From Streptomyces sclerotialus (GTDB lineage: Bacteria > Actinomycetota > Actinomycetes > Streptomycetales > Streptomycetaceae): a stretch of 64,000 nt of DNA. The translations under genes were made by a program, and so were the position numbers. Within the stretch, counting starts at the first letter, position 1; each line of letters begins with the position of its first letter. The notes below the pieces were generated by a model, which saw only the letters and a program-made list of their open reading frames with translations, did no database searches and had not been told where the DNA came from. Shown one piece after another: positions 16,955 through 25,439 of this stretch. The DNA is taken from the NCBI RefSeq assembly GCF_040907265.1, contig NZ_JBFOHP010000002.1:7750001-7814000 (forward strand), read 5' to 3'.

Positions 16955-18142
16955 ATGCCTGCCGACCCCGCCGTCGTCCCGTCCGGTGACGACCCCTTCT
17001 CCTGGATCGACGAAGCACGCGAGAAGCGCCGCAGGGCCGGGCTCGTACGGACCCTGAACCCGCGCCCGGCCGACTCGGCTCTCCTGGATCTGGCGAGCAA
17101 CGACTACCTCGGTCTCGCCCGGCACCCCGAGGTCACCCGGGCCGCCGCGGCCGCCGCGCACCGCTGGGGCGCGGGCGCGACCGGCTCCCGGCTGGTGACC
17201 GGTACCACCGAACTGCACGCCCGGCTCGAATCCGAACTGGCCGAATACTGCGGTTTCGAAGCCGCCCTGGTCCTTTCCTCGGGCTACGCGGCCAACCTCG
17301 CGGCCGTCACCGCCCTCACGGCACGCGGCTCGCTGGTGGTCTCCGACGCCGGGAACCACGCCTCGCTCATCGACGGCTGCCGCCTCTCCCGCGCCCGTAC
17401 GGCCGTGGTCCCGCACAGCGACCCCGAGGCCGTGCACAAGACGCTGGACGCCGCACGCGCCGAACCGGACCACGAGGGCCGCGCCGTCGTGGTCTCCGAC
17501 TCGGTGTTCTCCGTGGACGGCGACGCGGCCCCGCTGGCTGCGTACGCCACCGCCTGCCGCGCCCACGGTGCGGCGCTGCTGGTGGACGACGCGCACGGGC
17601 TGGGGGTCCTCGGCGAGGGCGGCCGCGGCGCGTTGTGGGCCGCCGGCCTGGCGGGCGACCGGGACGTGGTCGCCACCATGACGCTCTCCAAGTCCCTGGG
17701 CAGTCAGGGCGGCGCGGTGCTCGGCCCGGCGAAGGTCATCGAGCACCTGGTCAACACGGCCCGTACGTTCATCTTCGACACCGGCCTGGCGCCCGCGGCC
17801 GCCGGGGGCGCGCTCGCCGCGCTCCGGCTGCTCCGCCGTGAGCCGCGGCGCGCGGACCGGGCCCGTGCCGTGGCCCGCGAACTCCACCGCCGCCTGACGG
17901 CCGCCGGGCTGTCCGCGGTCCTCCCGGACGCCGCCGTGGTCTCCGTACGGGCCCCCTCGCCCGAGCAGGCCGTGCAGTGGGCCGCCGACTGCCGTGCGGC
18001 GGGTCTGGCGGTCGGCTGTTTCCGCCCGCCGTCCGTTCCCGACGGCATTTCGCGGCTCCGGCTGACCGCCCGCGGGGATCTGACCGAGCAGCAGATGGAC
18101 GAAGCGGTCGGCGCGATCCTTTCGACCGCGCCGACCGCTTGA
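16955..18142 (+). CDS. bioF: 8-amino-7-oxononanoate (KAPA) synthase BioF
   Basis: 395 aa from the ATG at 16955. An earlier in-frame ATG at 16949 touches the GAGG box with no spacing, while 16955 has a 6-nt spacing. PLP alpha-oxoamine synthase joining pimeloyl thioester and L-alanine. Landmarks: LLDLASNDYLGLARHP, GAGATGSRLVTGTTELHARL, LVDDAHGLGVLGEGGRG (PLP-stacking and Asp), and Schiff-base Lys in ATMTLSKSLGSQGGAV. Transcribed away from bioB-A-D. With them it gives the four late biotin genes, but no pimeloyl-making bioC/bioH or bioI is nearby. Confidence 0.95.
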   Translation: MPADPAVVPSGDDPFSWIDEAREKRRRAGLVRTLNPRPADSALLDLASNDYLGLARHPEVTRAAAAAAHRWGAGATGSRLVTGTTELHARLESELAEYCGFEAALVLSSGYAANLAAVTALTARGSLVVSDAGNHASLIDGCRLSRARTAVVPHSDPEAVHKTLDAARAEPDHEGRAVVVSDSVFSVDGDAAPLAAYATACRAHGAALLVDDAHGLGVLGEGGRGALWAAGLAGDRDVVATMTLSKSLGSQGGAVLGPAKVIEHLVNTARTFIFDTGLAPAAAGGALAALRLLRREPRRADRARAVARELHRRLTAAGLSAVLPDAAVVSVRAPSPEQAVQWAADCRAAGLAVGCFRPPSVPDGISRLRLTARGDLTEQQMDEAVGAILSTAPTA

Positions 18143-18153
18143 ACTATTTCCCC

Positions 18154-18190
18154 GGAACCGGTCCTCGAATTTTATTCTTGAACCGGTTCC
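18154..18190. terminator. Inverted repeat after bioF
   Basis: Arms GGAACCGGT and ACCGGTTCC with a 19-nt AT-rich loop between bioF and the converging DUF397 gene. Likely bidirectional terminator. Confidence 0.55.
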
Positions 18191-18205
18191 TCGAAGGTGT
18201 CCGAA

Positions 18206-18442
18206 TCAGCCCTCCTTTATGGGCTGACCGGTGTGCAGGGCGTCGACAAAAGCCCGCCATGCGGGGACCGCGAACAGCAACGCGGGTCCCGAAATGTCCT
18301 TCGAGTCGCGCACGGCGAGAGTTTCACCGTTGACCCGGGCGGTCTCGACGCAGTTGTTCATTCCCGTGCTGCGCGTGCTGCGCACCCAGCACGCGCCCGC
18401 AAGGGCGGTGCTGGCGGGTACGTACCGCGGCGATGCCGTCAT
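18206..18442 (-). CDS. DUF397 domain protein
   Basis: 78 aa from ATG 18442 with GAGGAGG upstream. Contains the DUF397 core: WVRSTRSTGMNNCVETA, AVRDSKDISGPALLF and WRAFVDAL. DUF397 proteins are small partners of DUF5753/XRE regulators in Streptomyces, forming toxin-antitoxin-like or conservon-type regulatory pairs (the Scr1/Scr2 and WhiJ/AbaA systems). It lies 33 bp downstream of such a regulator on the same strand, so the two are one operon. Confidence 0.9.
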   Translation of the reverse strand: MTASPRYVPASTALAGACWVRSTRSTGMNNCVETARVNGETLAVRDSKDISGPALLFAVPAWRAFVDALHTGQPIKEG

Positions 18443-18475
18443 GTGGAGCCTCCTCAACGCGCCCGGACCAGGCCG

Positions 18476-19348
18476 TCAGGCATCTGCGATCCGGGCAATC
18501 AAAGCCGATGATTCCTCGCATGAGAGGGCGTGCCCCCGCAGCGTGTCGAATGCATCGCTGTACGCCCTGAGGTCCTCTTTGCGTTCGAGGTAGAGGCTAC
18601 TCGTCAAATGGTCGAGAACCACCACATCCAAGTCAGCAATGAGCGGAAAGGAGAAGATAACGAAAGGGCCGGTGATGCCGATGTGGACACCGGCGGCAAA
18701 CGGCAGCACCTGCAGGCGCACGTGCGGTGATTCCATGACCTGTAGCAGATGCCGCAATTGGGCCTTCATCACCTCCGGACCACCCGCCGGACGGCGTAGT
18801 ACGGCCTCGTCCAACACGGCCGAAAGATTCAGTGGAGCGTCCCCGTCCAGCACGTTCTGACGCTCCATGCGGACATCGACCAGTGCATCGATTCTGCTCT
18901 GCGGCAGGTCGGCCAGCGCGGCCCGCGTGACGGCCCGCGCGTAGTCCGGGGTCTGCAGCAGGCCCGGTACCACCGTCGTCTCCAGCGTCCTCGCGTGCGA
19001 GGCGCCGGCCTCCAGGCTGATGAAGTCGCGGTATGCAGGCGGCAGCAGGTCGCGGTAGGTGTGCCACCAGCCGCGCCCGGCGTCCCCTCCGCTCCCGCCG
19101 CCCGCGTCCTGGCCGCACAGCGCGGCCAGCAGCGCACGGGACTCCTCGTCGCGCACCTCGTACGCGTCCAGGAGCCGTTCCACGTCGGCCGGACGTACTC
19201 CGCTCCGGCCGGTTTCGATCCGGCTGACCTTCGACTGGTGCCAGCCCACGAGACGGGCGGCCTCGCCGCTCGTGAGCCCGGCCAGATTCCGACGGCGCCT
19301 CAACTCCGCACCGAGCTTGCGACGGCGCACTGCGGGACCGTGGTGCAT
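18476..19348 (-). CDS. XRE-family regulator with DUF5753 domain
   Basis: 290 aa, GAGGAGGG box. The N-terminal helix-turn-helix (about 9-65) reads KLGAELRRRRNLAGLTSGEA and WHQSKVSRIETGRSGVRP. The DUF5753 domain (about 100-285) holds SLEAGASHARTLETTVVPGL, QTPDYARAV, VRMERQNVLDG and PHVRLQVLPFAAG. This domain pairing is a hallmark of Streptomyces, where the protein usually represses a linked DUF397 gene and acts in development or antibiotic control. The gene is divergent from an HATPase-like protein, completing the common three-gene set. Confidence 0.9.
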   Translation of the reverse strand: MHHGPAVRRRKLGAELRRRRNLAGLTSGEAARLVGWHQSKVSRIETGRSGVRPADVERLLDAYEVRDEESRALLAALCGQDAGGGSGGDAGRGWWHTYRDLLPPAYRDFISLEAGASHARTLETTVVPGLLQTPDYARAVTRAALADLPQSRIDALVDVRMERQNVLDGDAPLNLSAVLDEAVLRRPAGGPEVMKAQLRHLLQVMESPHVRLQVLPFAAGVHIGITGPFVIFSFPLIADLDVVVLDHLTSSLYLERKEDLRAYSDAFDTLRGHALSCEESSALIARIADA

Positions 19349-19603
19349 GAACCCTCCTCACGGATAACCGCGACTCGTCATAACTGACACCGATGCGTCA
19401 GTGTGCCGCCCAAATACGGTCTCGCGTCGTAGAGTTCACCGCTTCGGGCGACAGATATATGCATATCTTGGTGGATGGCTCACGGCGGGGGCAGCATGAG
19501 TGGCAGTCTGGCGCAAAGCAGCGGCACGGGGCCGATTTTCGGACCCGATCATGCCCCTGCCCAGCGGTAAGACGGCCTCGAGCGGGAAAGGGACGGCGCG
19601 GCG
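19349..19603. promoter_or_regulatory. Divergent control region of the XRE and HATPase genes
   Basis: 255 bp without a gene. It holds an inverted repeat ACTGAC-N8-GTCAGT at 19383-19402, 35 bp upstream of the XRE start, which is a plausible autoregulatory site, and an AT-rich stretch near 19451-19464 (TATATGCATAT) that may be a promoter core. Confidence 0.4.
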
Positions 19604-20119
19604 ATGGCAGATCACCAGGAAGCATCACTGACCCTGCCGAGCGCGCCGGAGTCCGTACCTACGGCGCGCAGATACGTTACTGGAGTCCTCACGGAGTGGG
19701 ACGACACAGGTGGCGTGGCGGGCGCGGGTGGCGTGGGCGGCGCGGAGGGGGTCGGCGGCGCGGACGGCACCGGCGGCGCCGAACTCCTCGACACCGTGCT
19801 GCTGATCGTCTCCGAGCTGACCACGAACGCCGTGGTCCATACCTACGGCCGGTCCCCGTCCTTCACCGTGCTCCTCCAGCTCGACCGGCACGAAGTCCTG
19901 CGCATCGGCGTCACGGACGGCCACCCCCGCATGCCGCGCCGCCTGCCCGCCGCCGTCCAGCAGGACAACGGCCGCGGTCTCGTCATCATCCGGACCCTCG
20001 TCGCGGAAGTCGGCGGAAAGATCACCGTCGAACCGACGGAGAGCGGCGGCAAGACGGTCTGGGCCGCGCTGCCTTGGCCGGCCCCCACGCATGCCGCCGC
20101 ACGGCGGATCGGCAGGTGA
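19604..20119 (+). CDS. HATPase (anti-sigma/serine kinase-like) regulator with Gly-rich insert
   Basis: 171 aa. GHKL ATPase of the RsbW/SpoIIAB-like group plentiful in Streptomyces. N box LLIVSELTTNAVVHT (around 66-80), D box LRIGVTDGHPRMP, and GRGLVIIRTLVAEVGGKITV with the G2 loop are present, so ATP binding is likely intact. Between the first helix and the N box is a low-complexity stretch of about 24 residues made of Gly-Gly-Val/Ala units (GGVAGAGGVGG and GADGTGG), which most relatives lack. Divergent from the XRE/DUF397 pair. Confidence 0.85.
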   Translation: MADHQEASLTLPSAPESVPTARRYVTGVLTEWDDTGGVAGAGGVGGAEGVGGADGTGGAELLDTVLLIVSELTTNAVVHTYGRSPSFTVLLQLDRHEVLRIGVTDGHPRMPRRLPAAVQQDNGRGLVIIRTLVAEVGGKITVEPTESGGKTVWAALPWPAPTHAAARRIGR

Positions 20120-20186
20120 CCCGGGCCGGTTCCGATGCGGCCGAGATCATTCGCCTCCCCGCGCGTCCCGGGGCCGGTGCCCGGCT

Positions 20187-20834
20187 TCAGTACGGGCGGC
20201 GCTGGAGCAGCGCCTCGGCGCCGACGGGGGTGAAGCCCGCCGCGAGCAGCGCCCGCACACTGGCGGCGTTCGCCGGGGCGACCTGGGCCCACACGGGCTC
20301 GCCGGGCGGTACGAGATGGCGGGCGGCCGCCGCGAGCCGCCGGCCGAGGCCGAGACCGCGTGCCGTCTCGGGCACCTCCACGGCCACCTCCCACCGGCCG
20401 GCGACGCCACGGCCGATCACGAGAGTGCCGTTGCCGTCTTCGACGGCGGTCCACGCTCGCACGTCGTCGCGGTGGCGCAACGCCCGTGCGATACGGGGGT
20501 GCGCCGGGTCCCGGGTCTCCCGCAGTGCCAACGGGGGCGGGCCCGGCAGCGGTTGGGCGGCCGTCAGCATGTCGACGTTCTCGACCTCACGGCCGGTACG
20601 GGTCGCGAGCGCGGCCAGGAACGCCGGGCTCAGGGGGCCGGCGAGGTCTCCCGGGGTGAGGTGCGAGTGCACCCAGACGGGGGAGACATCGGCGAACACG
20701 ACGGCGCACCCCGAGAACGAGAGGACGCCGTTGTCGCGTGGCGACGGGGGTGGCAGTACGGCGACGGTCCCGTCGGCGGCCGGGAAGTCACCACCGGCGG
20801 CGGCCCGGAGCGTGCGGCCCAAGTCATGGATCAT
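20187..20834 (-). CDS. GNAT family N-acetyltransferase
   Basis: 215 aa. The C-terminal half is a GNAT fold: GRWEVAVEVPETARGLGLGR with the acetyl-CoA loop RGLGLGRRL, then AQVAPANAASVRALLAAGF. The N-terminal half (about 1-110) contains VLPPPSPRDNGVLSFSG, SHLTPGDLAGPLSPAFLAAL and LRETRDPAHPRIARALRHRD, a GCN5-like arrangement common in Streptomyces proteins of this size. Substrate unknown. No operon partner. Confidence 0.85.
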   Translation of the reverse strand: MIHDLGRTLRAAAGGDFPAADGTVAVLPPPSPRDNGVLSFSGCAVVFADVSPVWVHSHLTPGDLAGPLSPAFLAALATRTGREVENVDMLTAAQPLPGPPPLALRETRDPAHPRIARALRHRDDVRAWTAVEDGNGTLVIGRGVAGRWEVAVEVPETARGLGLGRRLAAAARHLVPPGEPVWAQVAPANAASVRALLAAGFTPVGAEALLQRRPY

Positions 20835-20985
20835 GCACGGAGGTTAGTGCGGTGGCCTCGCTGTGCGGGAAGGGGGGAGTCGGTGCCCAGGGGCGGCCCA
20901 GCCCCCGGCCTCAGGGGCGAAGGCGATCGGTCACGACCGGTCCGCACCTGAGGAGGAGATGAGCCGCCCGGGGCGTCCCGCGTTC

Positions 20986-21480
20986 CTACGGGCGCCCGTA
21001 CGAGACGGCGCGGCTCCAGATCCGGTCCGTCCGTACCGAGGCCCCCGGCTTGGGCGCATTCCACATGCGCCCCTCGCCCGCGTAGATGCCCACGTGGTAC
21101 ACCGTCCCTCCGCCGTGGAAGAAGACCAGGTCACCCCGCTTCCGCGACGACTTTTTGATGTGCCGCACGTGCCGGTACTGGGCATGCGCCGTACGTGGCA
21201 GCCGCTTGCCCGCCCGCTTGAACGCGTACTGCGTCAGCCCCGAGCAGTCGAACCGGTGCGGGCCCGTGGCCCCCCACTGGTACGGCGCACCCGCCTTCGA
21301 CGCCGCTACCCGCAGCGCCGTCTTACCGGCGCCCGAGGCGGACGCCGCCGCGGCGTCCGGCGTACCGCCGGGGGCCGGCCCGACGCCCCCTACCAGCGCC
21401 AGCGTGAGCACCGAAACCGCCGCGGCACGGGACGCCAGGGCAGGCACACCAAGAGCAGGATGATGATCGCGCGCAGTCAT
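20986..21480 (-). CDS. Secreted NlpC/P60 peptidoglycan endopeptidase
   Basis: 164 aa from ATG 21480, with AGGAG 5 nt upstream; an in-frame GTG at 21486 is less well placed. A signal peptide covers about the first 45 residues (ASRAAAVSVLTLALVGGV). The NlpC/P60 domain has catalytic Cys in RFDCSGLTQYAFKRAG, His in YHVGIYAGEGRMWNAP and a third polar site downstream; QWGATGPH precedes the Cys. It should cut stem peptides in the cell wall. A c-di-AMP riboswitch lies directly upstream, as for other Streptomyces wall hydrolases, so expression should drop when c-di-AMP is high. Confidence 0.92.
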   Translation of the reverse strand: MTARDHHPALGVPALASRAAAVSVLTLALVGGVGPAPGGTPDAAAASASGAGKTALRVAASKAGAPYQWGATGPHRFDCSGLTQYAFKRAGKRLPRTAHAQYRHVRHIKKSSRKRGDLVFFHGGGTVYHVGIYAGEGRMWNAPKPGASVRTDRIWSRAVSYGRP

Positions 21481-21496
21481 GCGCACTCCTTCGTCA

Positions 21497-21717
21497 GCCG
21501 CCTGCGAAGGAAGACCTGTCGGGTTCGGGCAGGCGAAGATGCCCGGCCGTGCGCGCCGCCGCGAGGCGCGGCGGCGGCACCGGCTTCACCCCAAGGAGCC
21601 TCCGGACCGGCCGCGTCGGCGGCCGGCCACCGGTGGCCCCGTCGTGCTCGGGTCCTCCGCTCCTGCCGGTCCAGGTGTATCGACCAGACGCCCGGGTACG
21701 GCGGCAGGATTAGGCGT
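21497..21717 (-). ncRNA. c-di-AMP (ydaO/yuaA) riboswitch upstream of the NlpC/P60 gene
   Basis: Read on the minus strand the leader shows the conserved ydaO core in order: CCTAATCCTGCCGCCGTACC, then GGACCGGCAGGAGC and GGACCCGAGC, then TTGGGGTGAAGCCGG, a variable GC stem (CGCCGCCGCGCC/GGCGGCGCG), CGGGCATCTTCGCCTGCCCG, and CCGAACCCGACAGGTC. These are the invariant GGTGAA, GGGCAT and CCGAACCCGACAG blocks of the class. It ends just before the Shine-Dalgarno box. In actinobacteria this class controls cell-wall hydrolase genes, and ligand binding turns expression off. Confidence 0.9.
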
Positions 21718-21720
21718 CCG

Positions 21721-22028
21721 CCCGGACCGCCCCGCCGCTGCGGCGGGGGCTTGTCGTCGGAGGGATCGTTCCGCAGAGCAGCGGTGGTTCAAGAGCGGAA
21801 CATGTCCGCTGTGAGGGTCGTCACGCTTGATCCATTCGGGTGGACAGGTGCACTGCGTCCAGCGGACCGAGCGTCGTACGCACCCCCGTACCGGCACTGT
21901 CGTACGGCCCGCAAGCCGACACGTCGACAGGACGCGCAAGTCGTACCGCACATCATCCGCACGCAGGAGTACCCCATCGGCGGTAGCCCGATCGGAGCCC
22001 CGGACTCCTTCGGAACGGAGTCGTCCCG
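21721..22028. other. Gene-free gap upstream of the riboswitch
   Basis: 308 bp. Holds a GC hairpin (CCCCGCCG/CGGCGGGG near 21730-21749) and a 6-bp inverted repeat AGCGGA-ACATG-TCCGCT at 21794-21810, probably around the promoter of the riboswitch transcript. No coding signal seen. Confidence 0.4.
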
Positions 22029-22343
22029 TCATTCCTCAGGAGGCGGCGGCACGGCGACGAGACCGGCCCGCCGCTCCCCGTCCAGCACGCGCAGCGCACG
22101 GGTGAGGGTGCCGGCGTGGAGCTCCGTCTCGCCGCGCTCGTGCATCAGGGCCAGTGCGTCCCGCAGCGCGGCGGCCTGGCCGACCAGGGCCTGAGCTGCC
22201 CGCAGGCCCCGGTACGTGCCGTCGCCGCGGACCGGGTTGATCCGCCCCAGCAGGTCCAGGACCTGGAGGTAGCTGTCGACGAACGCGCCTTCGGCCCGGG
22301 TCAGCGCGGGCAGCGGCGGCAGCTCGGGAGGGAGGGCGGCCAT
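22029..22343 (-). CDS. Small hypothetical protein co-transcribed with clpP
   Basis: 104 aa from ATG 22343. Helical: LPALTRAEGAFVDSYLQVLD, LRAAQALVGQAAALRDALAL and LHAGTLTRALRVLDGE, with a proline-rich N-terminus (ALPPELPPLP) and C-terminus (VPPPPEE). No family recognised. It starts 4 bp after the clpP stop on the same strand, with a GAGGTGAG box inside the clpP end, so it is the second gene of that operon and may serve as a partner or adaptor of the protease (inference). Confidence 0.6.
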   Translation of the reverse strand: MAALPPELPPLPALTRAEGAFVDSYLQVLDLLGRINPVRGDGTYRGLRAAQALVGQAAALRDALALMHERGETELHAGTLTRALRVLDGERRAGLVAVPPPPEE

Positions 22344-22347
22344 CACC

Positions 22348-22998
22348 TCACCTCGTACCGGGAGCCGCGCCGGCGGGCCCGGCGGCCGATGCCTTGCGGC
22401 CGCGGGTGAGGCCGTCGATCAGCCCGTACGCCACCGCCTCCTGGGCGTCGAGGATCTTGTCGCGTTCGATGTCGGCGCTGATCTGCTCGCGCGTCCGGCC
22501 GGTGTGCCGGGTGAGCAGCTCCTCCAGCAGGGCACGGGTGCGGAGCAGTTCGCGGGCCTGCAGGTCCAGGTCGGTGATCTGGCCCTCGACCGGTTCGCCG
22601 AAGGCCGGCTGGTGGATGAGGACGCGGGCGCCGGGGAGGGCGAGGCGGCGGCCGGGGTGGCCGGCGGCGAGCAGCACGGCGGCGGCGGAGGCGGCCTGGC
22701 CGAGGCAGACCGTCTCGACGGGGCTGGTGACGAACTGCATCGTGTCGTAGATCGCGGTCATCGCGGTGAACGAGCCGCCGGGGGAGTTGATGTAGAGGGA
22801 GATGGCCTGCTCGGGGGCGGCGTGTTCGAGGTGGATCAGCTGCGCCATCACGTCGTTGGCCGCGGTGTCGTCGATGGGGGTGCCGAGGAAGACGATGCGC
22901 TCGTCGAGCAGCTTGGAGTACGGGTCGAGCGTGCGGATGCCCTGTGTCGTGCGCTCGGTGAACTCCGGGAGGACGTAGCGGGCCGTGGGTTCGAGCAT
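22348..22998 (-). CDS. clpP: ATP-dependent Clp protease proteolytic subunit (ClpP paralogue)
   Basis: 216 aa. Self-compartmentalising serine protease subunit. The triad is intact: S104 in [13 protein letters not shown]129 in [10 protein letters not shown]180 in [18 protein letters not shown]; the [20 protein letters not shown] substrate-binding strand is present. No Clp ATPase gene is nearby, so this is one of the accessory clpP loci of Streptomyces rather than the clpP1P2-clpX locus. The C-terminus ends in a Gly/Ala-rich tail ([14 protein letters not shown]). Divergent from an antitoxin gene across a 65-bp gap with a palindromic operator. Confidence 0.92.
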   Translation of the reverse strand: MLEPTARYVLPEFTERTTQGIRTLDPYSKLLDERIVFLGTPIDDTAANDVMAQLIHLEHAAPEQAISLYINSPGGSFTAMTAIYDTMQFVTSPVETVCLGQAASAAAVLLAAGHPGRRLALPGARVLIHQPAFGEPVEGQITDLDLQARELLRTRALLEELLTRHTGRTREQISADIERDKILDAQEAVAYGLIDGLTRGRKASAAGPAGAAPGTR

Positions 22999-23029
22999 GA
23001 GGGCTCCTCCTCTGTTCGTTTGTAAAAAA

Positions 23030-23044
23030 TGTACAGGACGTACA
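23030..23044. promoter_or_regulatory. TGTAC-N5-GTACA operator between clpP and the antitoxin gene
   Basis: A 15-bp inverted repeat TGTAC-AGGAC-GTACA. It includes a TGTACA core, the word bound by YefM-type antitoxins at their own promoters. It overlaps the -35 zone of the antitoxin promoter (TAGAAT -10 at 23051-23056, 8 nt before the ATG) and sits 32 bp from the clpP start. Confidence 0.6.
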
Positions 23045-23063
23045 TCCCGTTAGAATGGGGAGC

Positions 23064-23378
23064 ATGGCCTACGAAATTCCGGTGACGCAAGCCCGGGCGG
23101 AGCTCGCGGATCTGATCAACCGCGTCGTCTACGGCTCCGAGCGCGTGGTCGTCACGCGTCACGGCAAGCCGCTGGCGGCCCTGGTGTCGGCCGCTGACCT
23201 GCGGCGTCTGGAAGAGCTCGACCGCGCCGAAGCGGCCGCCGAGGAAGAGGTGATCAGCACCGTCTCGACGGTGCGGCCGCTGCCCTCGTCCGCTGCGGGC
23301 GAACGCCGCCGGTTCGGCATCGCCGCGGAGCACCGCGGCCCGGCCGCCGGGGATCGGCGACCGGGCCACGAGAAGTGA
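23064..23378 (+). CDS. Phd/YefM-family antitoxin, no toxin partner
   Basis: 104 aa from ATG 23064. The N-terminal Phd/YefM fold is clear: YEIPVTQARAELADLINRVV, GSERVVVTRHGKPLAALVSA and DLRRLEELDRAEAAAE. The C-terminal half, which normally wraps the toxin, is a charged extended region (VSTVRPLPSSAAGERRRFG...). No RelE/YoeB/Doc toxin gene follows; the next gene is an M28 peptidase on the other strand. The -10 box lies only 8 nt before the start, so the mRNA would be leaderless or nearly so. It probably represses its own and perhaps the clpP promoter. Confidence 0.85.
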   Translation: MAYEIPVTQARAELADLINRVVYGSERVVVTRHGKPLAALVSAADLRRLEELDRAEAAAEEEVISTVSTVRPLPSSAAGERRRFGIAAEHRGPAAGDRRPGHEK

Positions 23379-23420
23379 GCGGGGGTCAGCGGCTGGACAC
23401 GCCCCGCGGGTGAGCGGGCG

Positions 23421-24806
<1,386 letters not shown>

Positions 24807-25109
24807 ATGCAACTGACCCCGCATGAACAAGAACGGCTGATGATTCATGTCGCGGCGGACGTTGCCGAAAAGCGCCGGGCCCGCGGCGTACGGCTCAACC
24901 ACCCCGAAGCCATTGCCCTGCTGACCGTGCACATCCTGGAAGGCGCACGCGACGGCCGTACGGTCGCCGAGCTCATGTCCTCCGGGCGCAAGGTCCTCAC
25001 CCGGGACGACGTCATGGAGGGCGTCCCCGAGATGATCCACGACGTCCAGGTCGAGGCGACCTTCCCGGACGGCACCAAGCTCGTCACCGTCCACGACCCC
25101 ATCAGCTGA
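24807..25109 (+). CDS. ureA: Urease gamma subunit UreA
   Basis: 100 aa from ATG 24807 with GAGGTGG upstream. Full-length gamma subunit: [60 protein letters not shown] and [18 protein letters not shown]. Structural part of the cytosolic nickel urease that turns urea into ammonia and carbamate. First gene of a complete six-gene urease operon. Confidence 0.97.
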   Translation: MQLTPHEQERLMIHVAADVAEKRRARGVRLNHPEAIALLTVHILEGARDGRTVAELMSSGRKVLTRDDVMEGVPEMIHDVQVEATFPDGTKLVTVHDPIS

Positions 25110-25127
25110 CCCAGGGGAGAGCCGAAG

Positions 25128-25439
25128 ATGATCCCGGGACAGATCGTCTACGCGGACGAGCCGGTACGCCTCAACGAAGGCCTCCCCGTCACGCGCATGA
25201 CCGTCCTCAACATCGCCGACCGCCCCGTGCAGGTCGGCTCCCACTACCACTTCGCCGAGGCCAACCCCGGCCTCGACTTCGACCGTGCGGCCGCGCACGG
25301 CAAGCGTCTGAACGTCGCCGCCGGATCGGCGGTGCGCTTCGAACCCGGTATCCCCACCGAGGTCGAACTCGTGCCCCTCGGGGGCAAGCGGATCGTCGCG
25401 GGCCTGCGTGGCGAGACCGGAGGCACCCTCGATGGCTGA
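25128..25439 (+). CDS. ureB: Urease beta subunit UreB
   Basis: 103 aa. Beta subunit fold with [52 protein letters not shown] and [10 protein letters not shown], all standard. Separate ureA and ureB, as here, is the usual actinobacterial form (fused in Helicobacter). Its end overlaps the ureC start by 8 bp, so alpha and beta are translated in step. Confidence 0.97.
   Translation: MIPGQIVYADEPVRLNEGLPVTRMTVLNIADRPVQVGSHYHFAEANPGLDFDRAAAHGKRLNVAAGSAVRFEPGIPTEVELVPLGGKRIVAGLRGETGGTLDG

Noticed and set aside
18206..20119. DUF397/XRE/HATPase set as a new toxin-antitoxin system
   Set aside because: This trio is a common and described regulatory arrangement in Streptomyces; nothing here departs from it apart from the Gly-rich linker.
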